Positions 41,971 through 50,904 of a stretch of 64,000 nt of DNA are shown here, in pieces. Location: positions 36,679 through 100,678 of the forward strand of contig JBBRYF010000010.1 of the NCBI GenBank assembly GCA_038237925.1. Direction: 5' to 3'. The position numbers and the translations under genes were made by a program. Source of the DNA: AC-32 sp038237925 (lineage in GTDB: Bacteria > Actinomycetota > Thermoleophilia > Gaiellales > Gaiellaceae). Under the pieces are notes generated by a model. That model saw only the letters and a list, made by a program, of their open reading frames with translations. It was not told where the DNA came from and ran no database searches. Numbering within the stretch: position 1 is the stretch's first letter; every line of letters starts with the position of its first letter.

Positions 41971-44900
41971 ATGCTCGTCTGCGCGCAATGCGGGCGCGAG
42001 AACCCGGACGACGCGCGCTTCTGCCTTGCTTGCGGTGCGCGGCTAGGAGCTCAGGCGGCGGAGACGCGCGAAGAGCGGAAGGTCGTGTCGATCCTGTTCG
42101 CAGACCTCGTCGGCTTCACCTCGCAGGCGGAGAGGCTCGACCCTGAAGACGTGCGGGCCACCCTGTCGCCGTACTACGCGCGGTTGCGGAGCGAGCTCGA
42201 GCGACACGGCGGCACGGTGGAGAAGTTCATCGGCGACGCGGTCATGGCCGTGTTCGGGGCACCGGTCGCGCACGAGGACGACCCGGAGCGCGCCGTCCGG
42301 GCCGGCATCGCCATCCGCGACGCGATCGTCGAGGACGGCCGTCTTCAGGTTCGAGTGGCTGTGACCACGGGCGAAGCCCTCGTGACTCTCGACGCGGCTC
42401 CTGCGGAGGGCGAGGGAATGGTGGCGGGCGATGTCGTGAACACGGCCGCCCGCCTCCAGAGCGCGGCGCCGGTGGACGGCGTGCTCGTCGACGAGACCAC
42501 GTATCGCGCGACCCGCCAGCTGATCGACTACGCCGAGGCGGAGCCCGTGCAGGCGAAGGGGAAGGCTGAGCCAGTTCGGGCCTGGGAGGCGCGTGAGGCG
42601 CGCTCGCGGTTCGGCATCGACGTGGTGCAGGCCGGTGCGGCCCTCGTGGGCCGGCGGCGAGAGCTCGATTTCCTCACCGACGCGCTCGGCCGCGCGCGCG
42701 AGGATCGCGCCGCGCAGCTTGTCACGCTCGTGGGCGTCCCGGGCATTGGCAAGAGTCGCCTTGTCTACGAGCTCTGGCGAGTCGCCGACGAGGAGCACGA
42801 GCTGATCTTCTGGCGACAGGGCCGCTCCCTTCCGTACGGCGAGGGCGTCAGCTACTGGGCGCTCGCGGAGATGACGAAAGCGCATGCGGGCATTCTCGAC
42901 AGCGACTCACCCGGAGAAGCCGAGCGGAAGCTCGTGGAAACGGTCGCCGGCCTGGAGGTGGAGAGTCCCGAGCGGCTGCTGCAGAGCCTGCGCCCGCTGA
43001 TCGGCGTCGGGGCGGAGGTGGAGGAAGGCGGCGACCGCTCCGAGCGCTTCGCGGCTTGGCGGCAGTTCCTCGAAGGTCTCGCAGACGAGCGCCCCACCGT
43101 GTTGGTGTTCGAAGACCTGCACTGGGCCGACGACGATCTGCTCGACTTCATCGATCACCTCGTCGACTGGAGCACGGATGTGCCCCTGCTCGTGGTCTGC
43201 ACGGCGCGGCCGGAACTGCTCGAGCGCCGGCCGGGCTGGGGCGGCGGCAAAGCGAATGCGCTCACGTTCTCGATCTCGCCGCTCTCCGAGGAGGAAACCG
43301 CGCGTCTGCTCGGCGTGCTGCTCGAGCGGGCCGTGCTCCCGGCGGAGGTGCAGGCGTCCCTGCTGGCCCGCGCCGGCGGGAACCCCCTCTACGCCGAGCA
43401 GTTCGCGCGCCTACTCGCAGAGGTCGGCAGCCACGAGGAGCTTCCTCTTCCGGAGAACGTGCAGGGGATCATCGCCGCGCGGCTCGACGGGCTGCCCGCC
43501 GGCGAGAAGCAGCTCCTCCAGGACGCGGCGGTCCACGGGAAAGTCTTCTGGCTTGGTGCCGCCTGCGCGGTTGGCGGCATCTCGCGTAGTCAGGGCGAGG
43601 AGCGCCTTCACGCGCTGGAGCGCAAAGAGTTCGTCCGCCGCGAGCGCCGCTCGTCGGTGAGCCAGGAGGAGGAATACGCGTTTCGGCACCTGCTCGTTCG
43701 CGACGTCGCCTACGGGCAGATACCGCGTGCAGCCCGGGCCGAGCGGCACGAGCGCGCAGCCGAGTGGATCGAGTCGCTCGGCCGTCCGGAGGATCACTCG
43801 GAGATGCTCGCTCACCACTATCTGGAGGCGCTTCGACTCCGACGGGCGACGGGCGCAGCGGAGACGCCCGAGCTCGTCGCAGGCGCCCGGCTGGCCGCGC
43901 GCGACGCAGGGGACCGGGCCTTCGGCCTTGGCGCCTTCCCGGCGGCTGCACGCTTGTACGAAGCGGCGCTCGAGCTCTGGCCGCCCGACGACCCGCAGCG
44001 CCCCGAGCTGTTGCTGGCCTACGCGAGGAGCCGAGTGGACGATCTGGCCCTCGATGATGCCGTCCTGACCGAAGCAAGGGAAGGCTTGCTCCGCGCGGGC
44101 AAGATCGAGGCAGCAGCCGAGGCCCAGGCCCGGCTTGGGGGCGTGTGGCTCAACCGCGGGGACCGCGACCAAGCGCTTGCCCATTTCGAGGCGGCCCGCG
44201 AGCTGGTCGAGCAGCGGGGACCGTCACCGGCCAAGGCCTACGTGCTCCAGGAGCTGGGCCGCGCGCTGATGATGGCCGAGGACCTGGAGCGGGCGATCGA
44301 GTTTGCCTTGGAGTCGCTGCGGCTTGCGGAGTCGCTGGGGCTCGGGGCCATTCGGTCTCGGAACCTCAACACGATCGGTGTCTCGCGGGTCGTGACCGGC
44401 GATCCGGGTGGTGTGCAGGATCTCGAAGAGGCAAGGGCGGTCGCTGCGGCGGCCCATTCATACGAGGAGGCTTCCGCGGCCGCGAACTTGACGTGGATGA
44501 CTGTGGTGCTCGGCGACATACGTCGGGCGGGGACGCTTCACGAGGAGGGCCGGGACATCGCCCGTCGTCTTGGAGTGAAAAGCTTCATCCTCTGGCAGGA
44601 GGCCGAGCAGATCTTTCACTGCCACTGGAACGGGCGGTGGGATGAGGCGTTCGAGACGGCCGACGCATTCCTCGAGCGCATCGACGATGCGTCCGGCCAC
44701 TACATGGAACCCGGGTGCCGAGACATACGCGCGCTGATCCTGCTCGCGCGCGGTGAGGGCGAGGCCGCGCTCGTCGAGGCGCGGCGGGCGACCGAGCTCG
44801 CGCGATCGGTCAAGGATCCCCAGACGCTCAATCCGTCTCTCGCGGTCAAGTCGCTCGTGTCGCTCGCCGTCGGCCGGAGTGAGGCCGCGTCGGCACTCGC

Positions 44901-45285
44901 AGACGAACTCGTCGAGGCGTGGCGTGCGGTCGGCATCCGCCAGCCACACGAATGTGCGATCGCGCCCTGGGTTTTTCGAGGGCTCGGCCGGGCCGACGAG
45001 CTGCTCGCTGCGCTCGAGCGCGAAACGAGGGCAGTCACGCCGTGGCACGTGGCGGCACGGCTGGCGGCCACGAATGACCTGGTGCGGGCCGCGGACGTCT
45101 TCGCGGAGATCGGCTCCGTCCCCGACGAAGCCTACGCCCGGCTGAAGGCTGCCGAAGAGCGCGTGCTCGCAGGCGATCGGGGCGAGGCTGACCGGCAGCT
45201 CAGCCTGGCGCTGCCTGTGTTCGCGCGGCTCGGAGCAACCGCATGGGCGGCTGAAGCGAACACGCTGCTGGCCGAATCAGCCTGA
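41971..45285 (+). CDS. Zinc ribbon-adenylate/guanylate cyclase-AAA-TPR signalling protein
   Basis: A 1,104-residue protein. An N-terminal zinc ribbon (C4, C7, C18, C21) is followed by a class III cyclase catalytic domain (about 38-205: ILFADLVGFTSQA, FIGDAVMAVFGAP, GDVVNTAARLQ). An AAA/NB-ARC-like ATPase comes next (Walker A GVPGIGKSRL near 254, LVFEDLHWADDDLL near 375), then a long TPR-like helical tail (about 620-1,100). The metal-binding Asp of the cyclase are present, so nucleotide cyclisation is plausible. Such proteins are abundant in actinobacteria. It starts two bases after ilvA. Confidence 0.88.
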   Translation: MLVCAQCGRENPDDARFCLACGARLGAQAAETREERKVVSILFADLVGFTSQAERLDPEDVRATLSPYYARLRSELERHGGTVEKFIGDAVMAVFGAPVAHEDDPERAVRAGIAIRDAIVEDGRLQVRVAVTTGEALVTLDAAPAEGEGMVAGDVVNTAARLQSAAPVDGVLVDETTYRATRQLIDYAEAEPVQAKGKAEPVRAWEAREARSRFGIDVVQAGAALVGRRRELDFLTDALGRAREDRAAQLVTLVGVPGIGKSRLVYELWRVADEEHELIFWRQGRSLPYGEGVSYWALAEMTKAHAGILDSDSPGEAERKLVETVAGLEVESPERLLQSLRPLIGVGAEVEEGGDRSERFAAWRQFLEGLADERPTVLVFEDLHWADDDLLDFIDHLVDWSTDVPLLVVCTARPELLERRPGWGGGKANALTFSISPLSEEETARLLGVLLERAVLPAEVQASLLARAGGNPLYAEQFARLLAEVGSHEELPLPENVQGIIAARLDGLPAGEKQLLQDAAVHGKVFWLGAACAVGGISRSQGEERLHALERKEFVRRERRSSVSQEEEYAFRHLLVRDVAYGQIPRAARAERHERAAEWIESLGRPEDHSEMLAHHYLEALRLRRATGAAETPELVAGARLAARDAGDRAFGLGAFPAAARLYEAALELWPPDDPQRPELLLAYARSRVDDLALDDAVLTEAREGLLRAGKIEAAAEAQARLGGVWLNRGDRDQALAHFEAARELVEQRGPSPAKAYVLQELGRALMMAEDLERAIEFALESLRLAESLGLGAIRSRNLNTIGVSRVVTGDPGGVQDLEEARAVAAAAHSYEEASAAANLTWMTVVLGDIRRAGTLHEEGRDIARRLGVKSFILWQEAEQIFHCHWNGRWDEAFETADAFLERIDDASGHYMEPGCRDIRALILLARGEGEAALVEARRATELARSVKDPQTLNPSLAVKSLVSLAVGRSEAASALADELVEAWRAVGIRQPHECAIAPWVFRGLGRADELLAALERETRAVTPWHVAARLAATNDLVRAADVFAEIGSVPDEAYARLKAAEERVLAGDRGEADRQLSLALPVFARLGATAWAAEANTLLAESA

Positions 45286-46593
45286 GCCGCAGCGGCGGAA
45301 TGCGGTGAGCGGGTGGCCGCGCTTTTGCCACGCTTCGATGCCGCCGTGCAGCACCGGCCGGGCGTCGATTCCCTCCGCGGCGAGGACACTCGCGGCGACG
45401 CCCGCACGGGGCCCGGTGGAGCAGATCGTCACCACCGGGCGGCCGTTCTCGAGCTCGGCCCGGTAGGCACGCACGAGCCGGTACGGGATGTGGCGCGTGC
45501 CGGGGATGTATCCCTCGTCGCGCTCGTCCTTCTCCCTCACGTCGAGCACCTCGACCGCGTCCTGCTGGAGCAGCTCCTCCAGCTCCTCGATCTCGACCGG
45601 GTCGATCCTGTCGGGAGTGTCGAGCTCGAGCACGTAGCCGGCCACGTCGAGCAGACCTACCGCGTGAAGCCGCCGCGCCGCGCCGCGGGCGTCGTCTTCT
45701 GTGGCGGCGTGAATCGTGATCGGCTGACCGTGGTCGAGTACGAAGGCGGTCTTGGTGCCGACGGAGCCGCTGTCGAGCGGCACGTTCACCGCGCCCGGGG
45801 CGTGGCCAGCCGTGTAGGCATCCGCGGGCCGCACGTCGAGCAACTGGCCATGCACTGCATCGACTCGCTCCAGCGGGGGCTGCGCGGCTAGGAACGGCCC
45901 GCGGTTCAGCTCCACCACGCGTTCCACCGTCGGCGGCCGGGGGGCCGCGATCCCTGTCGAGTGGGCGACGAACTGCAGCATGTCGTGAATCGCCAGCGCG
46001 TCGTTCGTCAGCCGTTCGGCGCGGATCGTCGAGATGCGGTCGCGGCTGAGGCCGGCGCCGCAGAGCGAGCCGCCAGTATGGCCGGGGTCGACCTCGGTCT
46101 CCTCGGGCAACCCGGCCAGCCGCTCCAGCGAATGGAAGAGATCCTCGGCGCCCTCGCGTGCCTCGACTGCGAGGTCCGGCCGCGCGGCGTCGCCGATGAG
46201 CAGTGAGTCGCCGGTGAGGAGATGCCCCTCGACGAGGAAGCAGCAGTGCTCGGGCCGGTGACCGGGGGTGTGCAGGACGCGAATCGGGATCGAGCCGACG
46301 TGCAGCTCGTCGCCGTCGGCGAGCGGCTCGTACGGGAACTCCGCCTCGGCCAGCTCGTGGATGGCGACGGGAAGGTCGTGCTCGAGCGCGAACCGGCCGT
46401 GGCCGGAGACGTGGTCGGCGTGCGTGTGCGTCTCGAGAACGCGAACGATGCGCACGCCGCTGCGCTCGGCCTCCGCGAGGTAGGGCTCGATGGCGTAGGC
46501 GGGATCGACGACCGCGGCCTCGCCGGCTGCCTCGTCGCCGATCAGGTAGGACGCGCAGCCGAGGTCGTCGTCCACGAGCTGGCGAAAGAGCAC
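45277..46593 (-). CDS. Metallo-beta-lactamase fold hydrolase fused to two rhodanese domains
   Basis: A 438-residue fusion. The MBL domain (1-250) resembles persulfide dioxygenases (ETHE1/CstB): THTHADHVSGHG with H56, H58, D60, H61, then HTPGHRPEH and GDSLLIGD. The first rhodanese domain (about 260-345) lacks an active-site cysteine. The second has C391 in CSTGPRAG. Known relatives oxidise low-molecular-weight or protein persulfides to sulfite and thiosulfate. The GTG start is supported by a -10 hexamer. Its end overlaps the cyclase gene's stop by nine bases. Confidence 0.88.
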   Translation of the reverse strand: MLFRQLVDDDLGCASYLIGDEAAGEAAVVDPAYAIEPYLAEAERSGVRIVRVLETHTHADHVSGHGRFALEHDLPVAIHELAEAEFPYEPLADGDELHVGSIPIRVLHTPGHRPEHCCFLVEGHLLTGDSLLIGDAARPDLAVEAREGAEDLFHSLERLAGLPEETEVDPGHTGGSLCGAGLSRDRISTIRAERLTNDALAIHDMLQFVAHSTGIAAPRPPTVERVVELNRGPFLAAQPPLERVDAVHGQLLDVRPADAYTAGHAPGAVNVPLDSGSVGTKTAFVLDHGQPITIHAATEDDARGAARRLHAVGLLDVAGYVLELDTPDRIDPVEIEELEELLQQDAVEVLDVREKDERDEGYIPGTRHIPYRLVRAYRAELENGRPVVTICSTGPRAGVAASVLAAEGIDARPVLHGGIEAWQKRGHPLTAFRRCGSG

Positions 46594-46603
46594 GACACCA
46601 GTG

Positions 46604-46609
46604 ACCGTA
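46604..46609 (-). promoter_or_regulatory. -10 box of the MBL-rhodanese gene
   Basis: On the minus strand TACGGT ends 10 bp before GTG 46593; the divergent lipoprotein box lies 15 bp away. Confidence 0.45.
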
Positions 46610-46623
46610 CCAACGGCCGCCGC

Positions 46624-46629
46624 TAGCTT
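46624..46629 (+). promoter_or_regulatory. -10 box of lipoprotein gene
   Basis: TAGCTT ends 7 bp before GTG 46637 and so selects the start that yields a clean lipoprotein signal peptide. Confidence 0.5.
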
Positions 46630-46636
46630 TCTTGAA

Positions 46637-47512
46637 GTGAAGAAGGCGCTCATCCCAGTAGCAGTGCTGCTTGCCAGCGCGGCGAGCGCCTGCTCCGGCG
46701 GTTCTGTCTCGAAGCAGTCGCTGACCGTCGGGGTCGCGGCGGCACCCCCTCCGCCGGCCGGCGAGCTCGTGCTGGGCGGAGAGTCGGGCAGCCGCGCGGT
46801 GGCGCTCGCGGTCGGGCGCGGACGGCTGACTGCGACCGTGCTTTCGCCGGAGGGCGGGCCGCTCTCGGGGCTCGCGGTCTCCTTCCGCGCAGGCTCGCGC
46901 GTGATCAAAACGGCCGCGTGCGGTGACGGCTGCTACTCGGCTGCCGCCCCTCGTGCGGGGCGCGTCGAGGTTCGGCAGAGCGGCAGCAGGCCGGTCGTCT
47001 TCCGGGTTCCCGCGACAGCCCCGCCGGCCGCGGCGATCGTCGCGCGCGCCGCCCGCGTGACCCGCAAGCTCCGCAGCCTCGTCTACGTCGAGTCGCTCCG
47101 CTCCGGCCCGACCGGCGGGCTCCTGACCACGTGGCGGCTCCAGGCTCCGAACCAGGTCGAGTACCGGATCCGCGGCGGCGCGTCGGCAGTGGTCCTGGGA
47201 ACGCGTCGCTGGGACCGCGACCGCTCGGGTGCGAAGTGGCGCCGTTCGCAGCAGCTCCCTCCCCTGCGCGTGCCGCAGCCGGCCTGGGGGTCGCGCGCTA
47301 CGAACGCGCACCTGCTCGGTGAGACGCGCGTCGACGGCCGGCCGGTCTGGATCGTCTCGTTCGTGAACCCGTCGACGCCGGCCTGGTTCACGACCTGGAT
47401 CGACCGTACGACCTACCGGCCGCTGCGCCTGCACATGACGGCCGCGGCGCACTTCATGACGCACCGTTACCTTGAGTTCGATCGCCCGCTGGCGATCCGG
47501 CCGCCGAGGTAG
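46637..47512 (+). CDS. Predicted lipoprotein of unknown function
   Basis: A 291-residue exported protein. The signal sequence KKALIPVAVLLASAASAC ends in a lipobox (SAC, cysteine near 19). A Gly/Ala-rich first part follows with a small Ig-like region containing CGDGCYS, then a beta-rich second half with QVEYRIRGGASAVVLG. The second half resembles the LppX/LprG-like or outer-membrane lipoprotein-carrier pattern only loosely, so I give no function. It is divergent from the MBL-rhodanese gene. Confidence 0.75.
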   Translation: MKKALIPVAVLLASAASACSGGSVSKQSLTVGVAAAPPPPAGELVLGGESGSRAVALAVGRGRLTATVLSPEGGPLSGLAVSFRAGSRVIKTAACGDGCYSAAAPRAGRVEVRQSGSRPVVFRVPATAPPAAAIVARAARVTRKLRSLVYVESLRSGPTGGLLTTWRLQAPNQVEYRIRGGASAVVLGTRRWDRDRSGAKWRRSQQLPPLRVPQPAWGSRATNAHLLGETRVDGRPVWIVSFVNPSTPAWFTTWIDRTTYRPLRLHMTAAAHFMTHRYLEFDRPLAIRPPR

Positions 47513-47515
47513 GAC

Positions 47516-47809
47516 GTGGCGATGTTCCTCGTCGTGCTGAAACGTTCGGGGTCGGATTGGCAGGCCGGCTGCCCGCTGGAGGAGCAGTCGGGCTGGGAGG
47601 AGCACGCGGCGTTCATGGACGGCCTCGTGGACGACGGCTTCATCGTGCTCGGCGGCCCGCTCGGTGACGAGCACCGGGTCGTCCATGCAGTCGAGGCCGA
47701 CTCGGAGGACGCGATCCGCGCCACGCTCGCCCGCGACCCGTGGAGCGACACGCACCTCGCGATCGAGACGATCGATCCGTGGACGATTCGGCTACAGCGT
47801 TCGGCGTAG
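47516..47809 (+). CDS. YciI-like domain protein
   Basis: A 97-residue protein with the YciI ferredoxin-like fold: MFLVVLKRSG, WEEHAAFMDGLVDDGFIVLGGPL and a final DPWTI strand. The family contains small enzymes and stress proteins with a conserved His/Asp pair; the activity is unknown. It starts three bases after the lipoprotein gene. Its end overlaps the 30-residue membrane peptide on the other strand by 18 bases. Confidence 0.85.
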   Translation: MAMFLVVLKRSGSDWQAGCPLEEQSGWEEHAAFMDGLVDDGFIVLGGPLGDEHRVVHAVEADSEDAIRATLARDPWSDTHLAIETIDPWTIRLQRSA

Positions 47810-47884
47810 CGCTTCGATCACGACGAACCAGGCCACGGCGGCCGCGGCGAGGGCCACGAGCGCGATCAGCAGCCGAGCCCTCAT
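47792..47884 (-). CDS. 30-residue single-helix membrane peptide
   Basis: A 30-codon ORF whose ATG overlaps the CopC-CopD stop (ATGA). It encodes two arginines, an 18-residue Leu/Ala/Val/Ile helix and a basic end (EALRRTL). Coupling to copD and the perfect membrane-helix composition make it likely real. It may stabilise the copper transporter or a cytochrome complex in the way CydX-type peptides do, but no family match is claimed. Confidence 0.55.
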   Translation of the reverse strand: MRARLLIALVALAAAAVAWFVVIEALRRTL

Positions 47885-49584
47885 CCGCCCGCCTTGTCGA
47901 GCAGCGTGACGACGAACGGTTTGCCTACGGGGGGCGTCACTTCGAACAGCAGGGCCCAGTGCCCGACCATGACGAGCGCCGGGGCCGACTTCGAGAACAC
48001 CCCGGGTCGCAGCTCGCGGAAGCGGTAGCTCTGCTCGCCCATCTGCATGTCGAGCATGTCGAACCGCGTCACGACCTCCGCGCCGCGAACGGGCCTGCCG
48101 TTCCGAGTCAGCGCCACCGAGAAAGCATTCGACACCGCGGCGCGGTTCGGCGTCACCTGCACGCGCACGTCGTAGGGAGCCATCGCGACCACCTTCGAGA
48201 CAGGCCCAGGGCCGACACGGGCTGCCACGTTGTGCACGCGGGCGAGCGCGCTCGACGGTGGCGGGAGGCTCGCGAGCACACCGGCTGCGAAAAGCGCGGC
48301 CGCGACGAAGACGATCTCGCCCTGCACGAGGCGCCGCAGGAGCAAGGGCGCAGAGGCGTCGCCGCGCTGCAGCCGAGGCTTCGTGCGCGCGAGGTTCACC
48401 CCCGCGAGCAGGAGGGCGGCAGCGAGCAGCGCGATCTTCACGAGCAGAGCCTTGCCGTAGGACGTCTGCCAGAGCGTCGCGAAGGTCGGCAGCTCGAGCA
48501 GCGACTGGCCGATCCCGGTCCCGATCAGCAGCAGCACCGAGCAGAATGCAACCGCGGAGAAGCGCGGCACGACGTGCGCGAGCACGGCGGCGCGGCCCGC
48601 AGCGCCGACCGAGAGCCACAAGACGACGATCCCGATCAGGCCGCCGAGCCAGATCCCCGCGGCGCCGAGATGCGCCGCGTCCAGCGGCAGCGAGAGGCCG
48701 CGCGGCGACTTCTGCCCCGCGTGGCCCGCGAGCGCGGGGAGAACCAGCGCGGCCGCTCCGGCAGCGAGTGCCGCGAGCAGCGCGAGCAGCTCCGCAACCG
48801 AGCGCTGCTCGCGCTCGGGGCGGTCGACGAAGAGGGCGGCACCGGCCGCGACCGCAAAGAGCACGAGCACGAGCTCGAGGTCGAGGAAGTCGCGGCCGAA
48901 CCCCGAGGCGCGTGCGAGCGGCACGATCGCGCCCAGATTCCACACCGGCCGCAGCGTGAACTGGGCTGTAGCGAACAGGACGTAGATCGGCGTCGCCACG
49001 AGCGCGACCGTTACGGCGATCCCGAACGCGACCGTCAGCGGCCTCAGCGAGCAGCCCCGAACGACTCGAACGACCGGCCTCGCGATCAGCGCGCGCAGCA
49101 CGAACAGGCCAAGCGCGGTCAGCAGCGACAGGAACACCGTCCAGCGTGCGACGAGCAGGCGCGTCGTCGTCGCGGTCTCGCTCAGCGAGGGCACGCGGAA
49201 CTGCGGCGGCGGCCCGGCGTTCGGCCCGACCGCGAACGTGAACGCGCCGCGCACCGGGTGGCCGTCGGCCGAGATCACGCGCCAGAAGACGAGGTACCAG
49301 CCCTCTGGGATGTGCTTGAGCGGCGTCACGAGGGCCTGCGGCGAGCCGGGTCCGCCTGCCGGCTCGCCGCTCGTCACGTCATGCCCCGCCGCGTCGGAGA
49401 CCGAGACGATTGCGAAGCGCGCCTCGATCGGCTCGCTGTAGCGGAGCCGCACCTCGGTGGGCGCGCGGTTGATCGTGCGGCTGGCCTCCGGGACGGTTTG
49501 GATCAGCGCGGCGTGCGCCCACGCGGACGCGGGCAGCGCGAGCGCCGCGGCCGCGACGAGCCCGAGGAGGCAACCGCGTCTCAC
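47881..49584 (-). CDS. CopC-CopD fusion copper resistance/uptake protein
   Basis: A 567-residue protein like YcnJ. After a signal peptide ending SAWA, the mature chain starts HAALIQTVPEAS, the N-terminal His being a CopC copper ligand. The CopC domain (to about 125) contains DGHPVRGAF. A CopD membrane domain of about eight helices (150-450) and a C-terminal beta domain (about 460-567, YtkA-like, with MLDMQMGEQSYRF) follow. It would take copper across or hold it at the membrane. The GTG start overlaps the YcnI gene stop. Confidence 0.88.
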   Translation of the reverse strand: MRRGCLLGLVAAAALALPASAWAHAALIQTVPEASRTINRAPTEVRLRYSEPIEARFAIVSVSDAAGHDVTSGEPAGGPGSPQALVTPLKHIPEGWYLVFWRVISADGHPVRGAFTFAVGPNAGPPPQFRVPSLSETATTTRLLVARWTVFLSLLTALGLFVLRALIARPVVRVVRGCSLRPLTVAFGIAVTVALVATPIYVLFATAQFTLRPVWNLGAIVPLARASGFGRDFLDLELVLVLFAVAAGAALFVDRPEREQRSVAELLALLAALAAGAAALVLPALAGHAGQKSPRGLSLPLDAAHLGAAGIWLGGLIGIVVLWLSVGAAGRAAVLAHVVPRFSAVAFCSVLLLIGTGIGQSLLELPTFATLWQTSYGKALLVKIALLAAALLLAGVNLARTKPRLQRGDASAPLLLRRLVQGEIVFVAAALFAAGVLASLPPPSSALARVHNVAARVGPGPVSKVVAMAPYDVRVQVTPNRAAVSNAFSVALTRNGRPVRGAEVVTRFDMLDMQMGEQSYRFRELRPGVFSKSAPALVMVGHWALLFEVTPPVGKPFVVTLLDKAGG

Positions 49585-50153
49585 GCCAGCGGCCGCCCTC
49601 TCGTCGCCAGCCCCGCGATCCCGAGCAGGACGCCGATCCCGCCCACGATCAGCGCCACGATCGCGAGCGTCGAGCTGGAGCCGCCGCCGAGCGAGGAGAG
49701 ACTCTCGATCTGGGGCGCCGGCGTGTCCGAGCTCTCCGGGCCACTCCAGTCGACGATCTTCCCGTCCGAGTACGTCTGCCGCACGGTGAACGCGTAGGTC
49801 TTGCTCGAGTCGAGGCTCCCGTTGAAGTGGAAGACCGCGTCCTCGCCGGTCGGGACCTTGCCGCCGGTCCACGTCACCTTCTGGATCGAGCGAGACTCGC
49901 CCGAGCCGGTCGCGTGCTCGGCGCGCTTCCAGCCGGGAGCCGCCTCGAACGAGTCGATCGTGAAGCCGGCCGGGACCGTCAGCTCGATCTCGGTGGTCGT
50001 CGCGCCCTCCTGCTCGGTGGGCACTGAGAGCGTGAACTGCTCCAAGACCTTCGCCTTCGCGACCGCCGGGCTCATGATCGCGTGAGCCGAGGCGGCGCTC
50101 GCGAACACGAGCGTGAGTGCGCTCGCCGCGGCGACGAGCAGCGCGATTCTCAT
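49581..50153 (-). CDS. YcnI-type (DUF1775) copper-binding exported protein
   Basis: A 190-residue exported protein. The signal peptide ends SAASA and the mature chain starts HAIMSPAVAKA, placing a His at position 1 as in YcnI, which binds Cu(II) with it. A DUF1775 beta-sandwich (WSGPESSDTPAP near its end) follows, then a C-terminal membrane helix (about 165-185). AAAGGAG precedes the ATG. It is encoded directly upstream of CopC-CopD. Confidence 0.9.
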   Translation of the reverse strand: MRIALLVAAASALTLVFASAASAHAIMSPAVAKAKVLEQFTLSVPTEQEGATTTEIELTVPAGFTIDSFEAAPGWKRAEHATGSGESRSIQKVTWTGGKVPTGEDAVFHFNGSLDSSKTYAFTVRQTYSDGKIVDWSGPESSDTPAPQIESLSSLGGGSSSTLAIVALIVGGIGVLLGIAGLATRGRPLA

Positions 50154-50183
50154 TGGTTCTCCTTTCGCTTCGCTGGGTCCGGG

Positions 50184-50798
50184 TCAGGCCGGGACCGGCG
50201 GCGCGCGGGGCCGCGGCCGCGAGGCGATTCGCCACGAGGCGAGCCTCGCGAGCGGCGCGGAGCGAAGCGTGAGCTGAGCGGAAGCGAGCCGGCGGCGCCG
50301 CAGCTCGCCGACGACGGCGCGCATCCAGCCGAGCAGGTGCGCGGCGACCTCGGCGAGCGCGGCCGCGGCAAGCGAGAGCGCGGCGAGCAGCGGGATCACG
50401 TTGCGGTGCACGGGCCCGACCAGGCAGGAGAGGCCGTGGAAGCCGATCCCCGCGCGCCAGTGCAGATAGGACTCGAAGAGCGCGAAGGCGAGCGAGCTCG
50501 CGACGTAGAGCAGGACGGCGCGCAGGCCGAGGCGCCGGAGCCGCAGCCGGGGAGCGACGCGGTCGGGCCGTAGGCGCTGCCGCTCGCGCACGCCGAGCGC
50601 GGCCAGCCAGACGCCGAGCGTCGAGACGAGCGCCGCGAGCCCGAGCGAGACGAGCGACACCACCACGAGCCGCGGGCCGCCGGCCGAATGCTCGAGCGGG
50701 CTCGCGAGCGGGCTCGGCGCCAGCGCGTACGCGAGCCAGCGGGCGGTCAGGACGAGCAGGCCGACCGCGGCCGGCCAGAGCAGTATGCGCGCTCTCAT
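50184..50798 (-). CDS. Integral membrane protein of unknown function
   Basis: A 204-residue protein with four likely membrane helices (about 5-25, 45-68, 95-115, 135-155). FESYLHWRAGIGFHGLSCLVGPVHRNV lies in a loop, and the C-terminus is Arg/Ala-rich. I do not recognise the family. Histidines and one cysteine in the loop fit the copper setting between YcnI and the copper-type lipoprotein. A TTG five codons upstream (50813) is an alternative start. Confidence 0.6.
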   Translation of the reverse strand: MRARILLWPAAVGLLVLTARWLAYALAPSPLASPLEHSAGGPRLVVVSLVSLGLAALVSTLGVWLAALGVRERQRLRPDRVAPRLRLRRLGLRAVLLYVASSLAFALFESYLHWRAGIGFHGLSCLVGPVHRNVIPLLAALSLAAAALAEVAAHLLGWMRAVVGELRRRRLASAQLTLRSAPLARLASWRIASRPRPRAPPVPA

Positions 50799-50904
50799 CG
50801 CACCCGCAGCCAAGGCGTCGCTTGCGATGCCGCAAACAGAGTCCTCGCCCGCTTCGCGGGTGCGGACGTCTTCATCCCGCCGGCCAGTAGCGTCGATGCG
50901 CTGT

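Noticed and set aside
47792..47884. Identification of the 30-residue peptide as CcoS or CydX
   Set aside because: Only size and hydrophobicity match; no diagnostic residues are visible and no oxidase structural gene is adjacent.
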